64,000 nt of DNA from Drechmeria coniospora (lineage: Eukaryota > Ascomycota > Sordariomycetes > Hypocreales > Ophiocordycipitaceae), in contig NC_054391.1 of the NCBI RefSeq assembly GCF_001625195.1, positions 8,322,552 through 8,386,551 of the forward strand. The letters run 5' to 3'. Numbering within the stretch: the stretch's first letter is position 1; every line of letters starts with the position of its first letter. The position numbers and the translations under genes were made by a program. The notes below the pieces were generated by a model. It was given only the letters and a program-made list of their open reading frames with translations, was not told the origin of the DNA and made no database searches. This document shows, piece after piece, positions 34,701 through 46,924 of the stretch.

Positions 34701-36922
34701 GTCCGCACCTGCACTGCTCACTTCCTCCCGTTGTCGATCGGCTCGGGGGCTCTCAAAGGTTTCTGGAGTCGTATCTGGCTCTTTTAGGAGGATGAAGTCG
34801 TTGAGGCGCTTGAAACAACCGTAGGCCGAGCCGATGGACGGCAACGCCTGGAAAACATGAATCAACGGTGCACTAACTAGGGATATGAGCACCAGCGACG
34901 AGATCATCGCGTTCGTGTCTAGCTTGGGGCCGTAAATGCCGATATAGGCGCCGAAAATAACCAAGGGTGAGAGGGTAAGCATGCTGTAGGCTGGTAGCGA
35001 GGTCAGCTCTCGGCCAGCTCAATGGAGAGGGGAGACAGTGTAGTAGGGTGCCTACAGAGGAGCACGGAGACTGCGAGCAGGCAGCGGAACACCCTGGCCA
35101 CGCGTATCTCGTGCGCTCGTAGTCTGCTGACATTCTTGTACGCCTCATCTTCGGAGCCCGTCATCTTGAGGGACTTGATCGAGTCAAGAAGACGCTTCGT
35201 GACTTCCAGTCTCTTTTGCATGGCTCCTAGCCAAATCTGTTGCTGGGCACTCAGAGTCTTGGAAACCCACAGACAAAGACAGCAAGTAGCTTCTGGGCAT
35301 CAGCAAACCTTTTCAAACCCGCCATGGTTGCGATTTCGCTACATACTTGATGCCAGTCCGAGTATTGTGAAGCACGGAGCTCCAAGCTGCCGATACAACA
35401 AGTACGTAGCGAGGCTTGTCTCGAGAACTCCCGCGGCAACCTCGTATATGTATTCGATGGCGCTTATGATTCTTTGGGTATCCGATATCATCAATGTCGT
35501 TGCTGTCGATTCGATGCTGCTATCGTCGCGAAGTCGAAGAACTTTCTCGAATATGCTAAGCACGAGACCGCCTCGGACGAGAGACATGAGTCGGCAGACC
35601 TGCCTCCAGTACCAGCTCCCTGATACCTAGTACGTTCAGTAAGCGCGCGCGTGATGCCAATAAGCACCATGCGGGTGTCCATCAGCTATTGCGGGTGAAG
35701 TGTAACGCACCGCAATACCGACATATACGAGAACAGAGGCACCGACAAGACCGTATCCATTCGAAATTCGAGGGGCTTTCGACTTCTGATAGTTCAGAAC
35801 GGAGTCGATCAGAAGAGACTGGGAATAGGTAAAGGCTGTTAGGAACAGTCTTGGAACGATGGGGTATAGCACCTGCAAGCCAGTGCATTGGATGATCCGT
35901 CGGATGAGGCCCCATGCTGACAAGGGAGTGCGTGCTGGGAACGAATAGGTTACTCCAGGCCTACTCGCGACCATACCGCGACAAGAATCGGTCTACCTTG
36001 TGGCGCCTGTGTCAAAGGCTGAAACATGGCCGATAACTTCTCCGAGTAGAGAACCTCGTCGATAGGCCCCATATCCGCGACGGAGAATGATCGGCTATAG
36101 CCCGTCTTGAACATGCTAATGAGCCAGAAGAAGAAAGTCCTGCTGATGGGCCCGGCTCGTTGCTCGACAGATTTCTCAGCCTGTGATGCGAGAAAGGTTG
36201 ACGCCTTGCCGCGAGCCTCTAGGGCAAACGACACGAGCTTGATGACGCAGTCCGCTGTCAATATAGTGGCAAGAGACGTTTCCGACATGATGAAGCGCGT
36301 CCTGCATCGAGCGAGATCGAACAGGATGGTCATGAACAGGTAGACGAGCATAAGGGAGGACGGTCGCAGAGCACGCGTGTGCTCGAGCGAACTCAACGCC
36401 ATGACGGCAAGTGCTGCCATGGTCGAAGTCGCGGCGGCCGGGACCGACGCTGGGCTTCTCGTTCCATGGCCGAGGCATTGGACGACGAGGATGGCTATCT
36501 TTAGAGCGGCAGAAACACCAGTGGAGGACTGGACAGCAGCAGCAGTGGGTCAGTTTCTTGGAACTCGGCCGGGCTAGCTAGATATCGGGATGGACATGAG
36601 GCAGGAGACGCACCAGTTTTGCAACCCAGAATCCGTCTCGTTCCACCAGCCGAGGGCGACAAAACAGGAAAGCAGCGCGAGCTACGGCCAAGATGGTGAA
36701 AATTGTTGCCGGAACAACAACGAGGATGGCATCTTCAAAGTAAAGGGTGAAGTCGAACTGGAATCGACAGCCTTCCACGGAGGGACCTAGACTGTCATCG
36801 ATCGATGCGGGGCAAGGCCGACGGAATGAGCCGAGCGTGAGGTCGACGAGGTCATGTGATGTTGCATTGTCATATGCGGATATGAGTAGCAGAGAAGCCA
36901 AACTCTCGAGAACAATGGACAT
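31795..36922 (-). CDS. ABC transporter of the ABCC (MRP) type, 11 exons, with two apparent lesions (possible pseudogene)
   Basis: Full ABCC architecture, about 1470 residues. Exons: 36922-36614, 36528-35997, 35934-35711, 35626-35347, 35292-35056, 34990-34290, 34212-34050, 33980-33648, 33568-33443, 33369-32062, 31996-31795. NBD1 has Walker A GRVGSGKT, signature LSGGQRQ and LLDDVFSALD. NBD2 has GRSGSGKST, a degenerate signature LSKGEAQ and LIILDEATSS. Two membrane domains precede the NBDs. Substrate unknown; relatives export conjugates and drugs. Two defects are visible. The intron after QRL must start GGACGT instead of GT (34289). In exon 9 the frame reading DNGYWLRIY must shift by one to reach MLPLIFLFGWAL (about 33470-33490). 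They suggest a decaying gene or sequence error. The start is uncertain; the frame is open to 37084. Confidence 0.75.
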
Positions 36923-39900
36923 GGCGAAGGCGAGGTCGTCCGTTCCCAGTCTGGACCGAAGGCAGCTCGAGGGACTATAGCAGAAGAGGGCAAAGCCGGG
37001 GGAGTGACAGCTGTATTTATGTTCAATGTCAAGTGCACAGAACGCACCGCCGTTTAGGACTTGTAGCGAATGGCCAGAGTGCATTTACAATGTGTACATG
37101 TAGGTACTGTCTGCCTTTGCTCTGCACTTGTATAATTCCTGACTACCTACTTGTACACGTCTGCTCCAGTCCAAGTTGGCATCTCCGAGTTGTGAACCAA
37201 CATGCAAGTGGTGCGCCGCGCTGGGCAGCCGCGCACGCAAAGGCGCAATATGCGCAAGGCTATGTTATTATAGGCGTAAATGAACGCGGGGAAACTACCT
37301 TTTCAGAAGTCCCAAGCTCCGGACTGGTATCCTGGTATCGTGTCACAAGCAAGTGTACTGCGTGGATGTGATCTGCAGGTGGAGAATGTGCACAATTACA
37401 ACTTACAGTACAAGCACCAACATCACTAGTAGCACTCCGAGTTCGGACCAACACGACTATGTTGGAGTGACGACAATGTGCCTAATCCTGGGGTAGGGTA
37501 TGAGCACTTGTGCCATTCATACGTAAGTACTTAAGTAAGTAAGTCAGTATGCTTATCATAGAATACTATTGGATCCATCTGTCCATGGGGAAGATCGAGA
37601 GTGTGCCGGACGGAGACAACGAATCAAGTACATGATGCGCCACTACTTAAAACGACACTCCACAGCGGTATTGGACCCCATTCGTGCTGGACACTCACAA
37701 CGCCCGCTAATATAACGTGTTGGCTCGGATGTACCTGTAATATAAATAAGTAAGTACAGTACTTTACTTATACTGTACTGAAGAACAAGTATACTTACTT
37801 AAGTGTGAAGTCTCCCTGTAGTCCACACTTTCGACAACGGGGCAGTACTCGGTATGGACTAGGATGAATACTGTAATACATGATAATCACTACAACGTAC
37901 AAGTACTGCTCCGTAAGTACACCTGCTGTATTACTCCGTACTTTGTCAAGTACTTTACTCGTACATGAGTATGATGTGATTGTCAGCTGCTACCGCGGTC
38001 GAATCCTAGCAAGCATGGGCGTTTGCGACGATGGGGTGAGTCTACGTTATGAGAGGAAATCGCTTCTTCTACCCGCTGAGTTGGCGGCTGCAGCTTGATA
38101 GATGGGGCGAATAATGTTGGCGCCCTCACAAGAACTTGCGCGCATCCTTCAGCACGTGCAGTGCATGTACTCGGTAAAGTACATGTATTTTTGTTCATGT
38201 GCTGCCCCGTGCCAAGTCACGTGTATAGCTTTGTCCCTCAACAAAGGCATCCATCCATGCTCCATGATCAAACTGTCCCTCGACAATGCTGGCGTCATGC
38301 CATGACCCTCAGCAATCCAACCGGGAGCGGGAGGTGAGTAGCCAGGTCATGAGTGAAGCAGATCGATCTCATTCACCACCATTCTCTCACGCTAGCCCAT
38401 TTGAACGCATAGCGAGGTGGTTGGTAAACGTGCCACGACTCATACTTACCAGTCGTCTCATGACGACGAAGTCAAAATATTATTAGCTGCTAGACGCTTC
38501 CCCTCGTCGTACCCCGCTTTACCCCTCCTACCCTTCCATGTACAGTACATGTTGGTGTACTTGGAAGTATCTGTACATGGTTGCCACAGACGATCTTGAA
38601 TATTATGACTCCACCTACTCCGTAAAAGGTAGATGGTTTGGAGAGTATTATATCACCATGACTTGGCGGGCTATTTCAAAGCCTTTCCCACACGCATGGT
38701 GCCCCTTCGTCTCTTAATTGTCAAGAGGCGTCTTACTCTCCAATGACATAACGGTGCTGCTCGGGCAGTGATGGGACAGGACCGGCTTCAAAATACCATA
38801 TTCGTACCTTGCTGGCACTCTGAAGGAGGGGCGGGGGTAACTTGGACGCCTCTCTCAATCCAAGTACTCCGACTCCGTACTGCTACTTACTTGTACAAGT
38901 ACGCAGAACTCATGTGACGGCTTTGCTGTTGGTTTTTTTTTTCTTTGGTGCCTCCCAAGTCTCCAGTACAGTACTTGGGCTTGCCAGGTGCCCAAGTTCC
39001 CCACCCGTCCACCCACAAGCTCTGTTTACAAGAGCTGTGAACTTTTACAGGTACGCCTCAACGCGTTTAGGTACCTACGAGTAGTTAGTATATCCACTGG
39101 CGCCTAGGTACCTGGTACTAGTAAGCAATGAGCAGCTGCCCAGAATGCCAGCCACCCCAATCCACTGTACATGTACTCCGTACGTGTAAGTAGAATAGGA
39201 AGTACTTACCTGAGGGGGAACACATGCGCATGAGATGAGATGTCCAAAGGAGGAGGAAGACTCTGTCCACAAGATTTGTGGAGGCGCACGAGCACGAGAA
39301 TATTTGCGCGGGAGAACACCAGGCAAGGCAGTCCTCCTCGGCGCCCCGTCTGATGCCGGCAACTGACGGCGCGGCGTGACGAACTTTCTCCTCGGTACTC
39401 CGTACGGAGTACAGTAATTCCTGTACACCACACCACCATGACGGGCAGGGTCGGCGGTGATCGGGTCCGTCCAAGAGTGGGGTGGCCCTTTGGCGTTGTT
39501 CTATCCACATAAACACCGCTTGTACTTCGTGATGAAGAGTTATTATCGCCCAACCCCCCCCCCCCCCCCCCCTTCTCTGCTTTCGCATTGTCGACGACAC
39601 CCATACAAATATACAGGCGTGAGGCTTGAGACGGTTGGGCCATTCACGCGTGTGTATCTTCGGAGCAAACTCAGCCGTTGTGACATGCACGGCGTCATTC
39701 ACAGCATTATTTACAGTCCACCGATCTTGTTTCCACCCCGACTTCCTAGAACCAAGATTTCGGCTCTTTGTGTACCACTGTCACTCGGAAATACCACGAC
39801 AAACCCCAAGCACGGAGCCAACCGGTGCTAGTTTCATTCGCGCGACTCCGAAAGCTCGCGCACTCAAATCGACGCCCACCGCTCGACTTCCCTCCCCGAT

Positions 39901-40490
39901 CTGGGACATCCCCATCCCCCCTTTTCGCTCGGCTCCGGAGCCCCGAGACCCTATCGTCCATGATTCTGGCACCTCAAACCTGTGTCCATACGAGTTCCGA
40001 CATCATCAATGGCCGCGGTGGACGTTTTGGCTTCCAGAGCAAGCTGGAGAGAAAGCAGCTCCGACGGCCCAGGCCACCACTCCTCGACGACTGGGTGGGA
40101 TAAAAACTCCCTGCGGACCCAGTTGAGCATCATTTCTCTCGCATGGGTCGTCGACAGGCGGAATATTGAGGCAAGACTTTCTGTCCCTTTGCGCAGTGCC
40201 TCGGCGATATGCTGCTCCCTTGGCATCCACCTCACTTGCATGCACCGTCTGCCGCTCCTCCCACACGTCATCCCCTTTCTCTCCGACGCTCTAGAAGCAT
40301 TTTGCATCACCCAGGGAGGGCATTTCTGACAGTTAACGAACCGGTCCCCCACGCTGCCAGGAATTGGTCATTGGTTGCTAACATGCTGATTGAATAGTCC
40401 TGCACGGCCCCCTTCCAAACTCGACGACACATCGGCGAACCGCTGCGGGTTCCGGATCACGCACCAAAATGGCTACGTGCACTGCCAGCC
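36923..40490. other. 3.5-kb spacer with GTAC/TACTCCGTA motifs and a long C run
   Basis: No gene is supported. Palindromic GTAC words and AAGTAAGTA runs lie at 37490-37960; further TACTCCGTA copies are at 37931, 38618, 39175 and 39395 (the last in inverted pair, TACTCCGTACGGAGTA). A C run of about 20 bases sits at 39554-39573. The segment from about 39900 is GC-rich and may hold 5' exons of the lysine-rich gene. Confidence 0.4.
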
Positions 40491-43400
40491 GTGCGCCCAA
40501 GGGCAGATGGCCCCTGTGACGGACCAAGCGCGAGCGACACGGAATATCTCGCACGCCGGCAAGTGTCAGGCTTCTCCCACGGCCCCTCACCGCCCTCATC
40601 CAAAACCCCTCAGCGAGATGGATCCCGATCTGGGAGAGACCTGTTCCACGACCCTACCAAGGACATCATCGTCGATTGGAATTCGCAAGATGGTATCGTA
40701 TATCAAGCGAAAAAGAAGAAGAAACAGGCGGCAGCTGCCTCCAATAAATGGTTTGACGATGGCAACGGAGAAAAGAAGGAGGGGAACGGCGATGAGAATG
40801 GCGAAGACAAACGTGATGATGCGGCTGACGGCGGCAGTGCTGGCGCTGGCAAAGGGGATGGCGAAGGCGACGGCGATGGCGACGGCGACGGCGATAAAGA
40901 CAAAGACGGCGCCGCTGACGCAGATCCCGACGACGAGTGGGGTACCACCGTCAAGTCCAAGAAGAAGAAGGGCAAGAAAGGGGCCGCCAACCAAGCGGCA
41001 GACGCAAGCACTGACATGCCCAGCACTGATACAGGCCTGGACGCATTTCACGACATAAAACTAGGGGACGATGGCGGCAAGATTGACTTGAATTTTAGTT
41101 CGGGAAACCCAAAAAATTCTGTCGGAAACTGGGGCACGAAATGGAATACTGGTGGGAGCAGCTGGGATTGGTCTGGTGGTGGTGGTGGTGGTGGCAACGA
41201 GGGCGAGGCAGAGAACGAGAAGAAAACCGAGCTGGACAATGCCTGGGGCGTTGCTGGTGGAAAGGCAAAGAAGAAGAACAAGACCACCTTCATATTTGAC
41301 TCCACCGCTGATACCAAGGAGAACGAGGGGCTAGATGCCAAAGAGGAGGCGAAGGACGACGACTTTGGTTTCACCGTCAGTACCAAAAAGGACCGCAAGA
41401 AGAAAAATAACGCTTTGAGTGAGACGGTAGAAGAAACCAACATCGGGTCCTCAGACGCCAAGAAGGCATCAGATCCTTGGGGATGGACTTCGACTACGAA
41501 GAACAAGGGAACCCAAGGTGATGCTGAGCCTGACGTCAAACTTACCGCCGAATCCAACTCGGCTTCCCCGGAAGATGACCTGTTCGCTCTCGTTACCATC
41601 AAGGGCAAAAAGAAGAAAGGCACCGCTGCAGCCGTGGACAAGGATCCACCCTCAGTCAGCGAGCCCGCGCCAGAACCCGCGCCAGAACCCGCGCCAGATC
41701 CAGAAGTGGACAAGAAGGAGGATGCAGTCGACGACGGTTGGGATACGTGGGGCACATCCAAGAAAGCGAAGAAGAAAAAGAAGGGGGCGGCATTGGACGA
41801 TCCGCCTGCCCCTGATCCTCCTGCTGATCCACCCGCCCCCCCGGCGGAAACTGAGCCGGATGACGTTTGGGGGACGGTGACGACCAAGAAGGGCAAGAAG
41901 GCCAAGGGCAAACTTACAGAACCAAAGCCAGACCCACCTCAAGCGCCGGAACCAGCAGCCGGGAAACCAGAGGAAGATATCTGGGGGTTCGGTTCCAAAT
42001 CCACGTCGAAGAAAGATGGGAAAAAAAAGAAAGCCTCCATCTGGAACGACGTGGATAACGCGGGAGAGCCCGAGCCGCCAGCACAAAACCTCAACGACGA
42101 TGACTCCTCCAAGGACAAGGACGACGACAAACTTCCATCCTCATCTGAGCCCGAGAAGGATCCGAATGCGGAAACGGAAAAGAAGGAAGAAGATGACTTT
42201 TGGACCAGCCTCGGCACGTCCAAGAAAGACAAGAAGAAGAAAAAGAAGGGCAATGCGGTAGACCCTACCCCGCCGCCACCTCCTCCGGAACCGGAACCTC
42301 TGCCAGACGCCGAACCGCTGGTCGAAGAACCTGCGGCAGAACTGAAGAATGACGAGGACGATCCCTGGACTAGCTTCTCAACAAAAAAGGACAAGAAGAA
42401 GAAGTCGAAGGGCGCGGAAGAAGGTGGAGCCAAGGGCACGTTCGACGCTTGGGGCGGAAGCTCCAAGGACGACAAGAAGAAGAGCTCTCTCATGACAAGC
42501 TTCGGGGGTTCACCCAAGGAGATACCTAACGCAGTGGAGCGCAAAGATAATGACGAGCCCAAGTCTAGGGAGGAGGCCTCGAAAATCAAGACTACCGCCG
42601 ACGGCGACTTTTTTTCCTCCTGGGAAACCGACAAAAAGGACAAGAAAGACAAGAAGGAGATAAAGGATAAGAAGGACAAGAAGGATAAGAAAAACAAGAA
42701 TGTAGATGATTCCTCCTGGGACCAGGCAGATAGCACTGAAGCGCCCGCCGACACTATCTGGGGCAAAGTGGCCAGCAAGGACAAGTCGAACCGCGAGTCT
42801 GCGGAGGTTAAAGACGATATTACTGGTGAGATGGCCCAACCTGACGATTTGCGGGAGATCAGGGAATCAAGGACAGACATCAAGGCCGATGACAGCTGGG
42901 TTTGGATGTTGGATTTCGAAAGAGGTCCATGTCCCGCAGAGAGGCCTTGCCTGATCCACCCCCCTCCCCAACCTCCCTTCCATGGACGGACTGTGCTGAG
43001 CCTGAAAATGAACTAGGAGACCCCGAAACTACCACGTGGGACGAGCCGTCGTCCAACACCAAGTCGCAGGATATCGATGATGAGGAGGGGGGCGAGAAGA
43101 GCATCGAGAAGTCGAAGAAAGAGAAGGAACCCAAGCTAAGCAGCAAGGAACTGAAAAAGCTGGAGAAGGAGCAGAAAAGGGCCGAGAAGGCCGCGAAGGC
43201 CGAGAAGGAGCGGCTCGAACAGGAGGCTCGAGAGTCCGCCGAACGAGAGGCAGAGCAGAAGGCCGCACGAGAGGCCGAAGAGAAAGCCGCACAAGCGGCT
43301 GAGGAGAAAGCCCGCATTGAGGAAGAAATTCCCCGCCTCGAGGACAATTCTTCAGAGATGCTTGAGGAAGAAGAGCTTGCTGCGCTGACGGAGAAAAAGG

Positions 43401-45860
43401 CCAAGAGGGGCAAACTGACAAAGAAGGATACAGAAAGGTTCAACCGCTTAACAGAGAATATTGACAAGAGAGCGCAGGAGAAATCCGCCAAAGAGCTTGA
43501 AGAACAGGCCAACCGAGAGGCAGAGGATGCAACAAAAGCCAACGAGACGGAGGCAGCGAAAACGGCAAAAAAGAGCACCAAGGACAAAGCCACGGGGAAA
43601 GAGAAGACAAAGGGGAAGGGTCACTCTCTAGAGCCAGAATTGGAGCTCAAGCCGGAGGAAGTAGAAGACCTTTTGGCCGCCCACGATAAGACAACAAACG
43701 ATGCTTTCAGCTTCTGGGGCATCAGCGGAGGCTCCAAGAAGTCCAAGAAAGGTTCGTCTGCTACCGGAGGTCCAATGTGGCGTCATGCGAGCAATCCATC
43801 CACCACCCGCTAGCTCACATCTCAAAACGAGGCAGAATTGTTTTGCTGACTCTCGTGTAGTCCTGGACGATGCCCCGGATGGCAAAGATATGGCCTCCCC
43901 GCTCAAGGCCAATGATAGCTTGTCAGGGAAGGTGATGGCACGGAAGCCCGTGGCAGGTACAATCGCAGACAAGCTCAAGACGTTTGAGGCGAAGGTAGAA
44001 GCACCGCCTACCCCCGCCCCGTTACCTCCATCTCCGCCCTCGAAACCCGCCAAGGAGGACAAGAAGGGTTCCAAGAAGGTATCCAAGGGTGTCGGCGACA
44101 ACGAGCAAGACAGGTCGATGAAGAAAACCGAAAGGTCCTCCGAGCTTCCCGGTAGCTTCCCGGCAGACGAGGAGGTTGAGTTAGACGCAGCCTCTTCCGC
44201 TGACATGGCGACCAAGGACAAGTCCAGGAAGAGCAGCACCAAGAGCAAGTCGAAGCCTGATAATGGGGCATCGCCACGGACCCCGGCTCCGGAAGCGCCG
44301 TCGACTTCTCCGCCCGGGTCCAAGCCATCGAAAAAGGAACGGCCCAAGATCAAGGAGGACGGGGCTTCGTGGGCCCGATGGAACGCAGCTCCGCCGCGCA
44401 AGGATGACAAGAATGCGTCCTCCAAGTCGAAACCCTCCAGGTCGGCGTCCAAGAGGTCAGCGGAGAAGCCATCGCCTAAGGACGCAGGACCGGATAAACA
44501 AGAGCGCCCCGAAAGAGCCGAGAAAACGCCAGCGAGGCCCCGGGGTTCTGGTATATTCAGCACCCCCCCTGTCTCCCGGTCCATTTCCACGCGAGAGAAG
44601 CGGACGACGGGTAGTAGTGGAAAGTCGTCACGTCGGCACTCTGTTGACCTGCACGGGCTACCCACCCCACCTCCAGAAATCATGCCGGAGGTCTCGTCCA
44701 AGGCCGCCAAAATTTTGGGCGTCAGCAAGTCAAGTAGCAAGAGGAAGTCTCGCAAGTCCCCACCTAGGGATCAAGACGAAATTGTCATGGCTGGTGCTCT
44801 CGACCCCGATGCTCCGCTTCCGCGACGGGAGAAGCGACGATCCAAGAGGTCGCAAGACGAAGACATTGTCATGGTGGATGCCGGGGGCCCGTCCGAACCC
44901 CCTTTGAAACGGGGTGCTGCGCCGTCGAAAAAGTCCGGCTTCGCCAGTATTTTCGGCGGACTCATGACGCCCAAGTCGGCAAAACATGAAGCAAACATTG
45001 ACACCGGTGTCATAGGTGACACCGACGGGGAAGCTCGTGCATCTGCACGTAGACCTCGGAGGAGCGAACGAGATGCGCCGGAGAAGGCCAGCGAAGAAGG
45101 GGCGCGTTCGAAGGACGTTGGCCAGCGTGATCGACGACGATACCGCGAAAGCGATGACGAGGCACGCAAACTGGAGGCAAAGGAGGCCCGCCGGGCTGAG
45201 AGGCGCGCAGCCCGCCAGCGCGAGGAAGAGGAACGCCGCGCCAGCGAAGAGCGAGAAATTCGACGCGCCGAACGACGTCGGTTGCGAAAGGAAAAGGAAG
45301 CTGCCGCTCTAGCTGCCGAAAGAGAAGCCGAGGCACGGCGAGCGGCCAAGCAGGAACGTCGTCAGTCTCTACACGGTGACGGCACGGAAGACGAGGCCGA
45401 ACGGCGACGTCGACGGGACGCACGTCGCGCCGCTAGGGCCGAGGAGGGCGGCGAAAGCCAGAAGCCACGAGGCAGTCGTCGGCATGGCCACGAATCGGGA
45501 GATGACCAAGTCTATGCGCGCAGCGACCGTCGACGCGACAACAAGTATGAGACAGCGGCCTGGCCACACTCGGGGACGTCGTCATGGGTCAAGGACCACT
45601 TGGACGCTCCACCCCCGCCGGAGGAAGAGGAGCAGGCCAGCCGTGAGGCTCGACGAGCCAGGCGTCGAGCAAGGGCAGGGGATGGCCCGGCAGACGAAAC
45701 AGACGACTCACGACGACGGAGGAGGCGGGAAGACCGCGAGAGGGAGGCGCGTCTCGGTGCATCCGAGGGAAGTGACGAGCGTTATCACAGCCGACGAAGT
45801 TCAGCGTTCATGGACACGACTCCCCGAAGCAGCAGCTGGTGGAAGAAGATAACCGGCTAA
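40491..45860 (+). CDS. long lysine-rich, repeat-built disordered protein; function unknown
   Basis: About 1780 residues in three frames. Part 1 (40491 to about 42900) is built of about a dozen degenerate repeats: acidic cluster, Trp/Phe, Gly/Thr/Ser, then a Lys block (for example DDVWGTVTTKKGKKAKGK, DDPWTSFSTKKDKKKKSKG). Part 2 (about 42944-43751) is Glu/Ala/Lys-rich coiled coil. Part 3 (43861-45860) is Ser/Lys/Pro-rich, then a long Arg/Glu-rich helix, ending in SSSWWKKITG. The intron at 43752-43860 is clear (phase 1). The part 1-part 2 junction needs an intron or frameshift within 42900-43016 and is unresolved. The 5' end is not determined: 40491 is a GTG inside an open frame, so an upstream exon is likely. 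There are no transmembrane segments. No family is recognised. Confidence 0.65.
41659..41701 (+). repeat. 12-bp tandem repeat inside the lysine-rich gene
   Basis: About three and a half units of GCGCCAGAACCC encode repeated Pro-Glu-Pro-Ala. It is an in-frame minisatellite and may vary in copy number between strains. Confidence 0.7.
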
Positions 45861-46924
45861 GATTGGGGTTGTTTTTTTTCTCGCGCGTTGAGCGTGTAGT
45901 CTTCGTCTTGCTTACGAGGCCGTCTCAAACCCGAGAATTGTTGCGTTGGGATGGAAGCCTGCCTCATTGGATTGGTGCCGCGGTCGGGCTTAACAGCCAT
46001 TGCCGGCAACTATGGGTGTTCTGCATCCATCTGGTACCGCGGCAGCACGACGCGTCTATTCGCTGTTGGACATGCGAGCGTAATCACTTTTCATGATACC
46101 CAGCGGGAAGAGAGTGGAGGATACTTATGTGTTATGATTATGAGCTATATGAGGACCTTGATCTGCTATCTGGTGCCATACAACGAAACTCCTTGTGTCC
46201 TTGCATCGTGGGATTCGGTCCTTCCCCTCCCGCCCACCTTGGTTTCAATATTTTCTTCTTCCATTTCCCGTCCCTCTGGTGACGTGGACTGCTCGAGCGA
46301 AGCATTGAGTTTTGGCATTGATCACACGTCATGAAGCAGTCACTCGCCGCAGATACTGATGGAGGAGAAATGGGGGTGACGTTGTTGCTTACAGGCGCAG
46401 ACGCCAAATGGTTCGCAGATTTCCCGGAGTATTCTCGTCATCTCGGCCTCGTCGAATCATCGGTAAGTCCGAAATGTTAAGCTCTGCCTGTGATGCTAGG
46501 CATTTTAAGCACTGTATGCTCAATGGCTGGTCGGCACGAGTACTTACGTACCTAGTACCTGTTCCAAGGTTTTTCATAGTGACGGAAGTATCTACAGTAC
46601 GGCAGGGTACTCTTCGCTCTGCTAGTTCCGCCCTGCTAAGTATTATCAAATACTGCTAGGTTGGTACCTAACAGTACTCCGTAGGCAGTCCGTAAACGCA
46701 CGGTACATGTACAGTGTACCGTACGAAGTACATACGTAACTCGTTATGGCGTGTCCTCCCTGTAACTTTCTCCCTCTCATTCATTTCTTCTCCTCGTCCA
46801 CGTCGACAGCCTCCCTCGCTGCTGGAATGAGATGTTACCCTCGATCAGCTAAGAGATCATAAACGAAAGGAAGAGAGAGTCAGAGAGAACGAAGAGAAAG
46901 AGGGCGAAAAGGGGACAATACACC
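45861..46924. other. spacer between the lysine-rich gene and the SGM1-like gene
   Basis: No gene is supported. GTAC-rich palindromes and one TACTCCGTA lie at 46540-46740. A pyrimidine-rich stretch (46755-46815) and an AGAG-rich leader precede the next start codon. Confidence 0.4.

Noticed and set aside
39118..39702. Minus-strand 194-residue ORF and its overlapping neighbour
   Set aside because: It crosses a long homopolymer run (read as Gly repeats) and GTAC-rich spacer; no family, no splice logic.
40390..41058. Plus-strand ORF of 222 residues overlapping the start of the lysine-rich gene
   Set aside because: It lacks the repeat pattern and loses coherence where the repeat frame is strong; at most a few bases may belong to a 5' exon.
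41048..42883. Two minus-strand ORFs of 287 and 314 residues opposite the lysine-rich gene
   Set aside because: Lys/Glu/Asp codons read backwards give Phe/Leu/Ser runs and few stops; these are shadows of the repeats.
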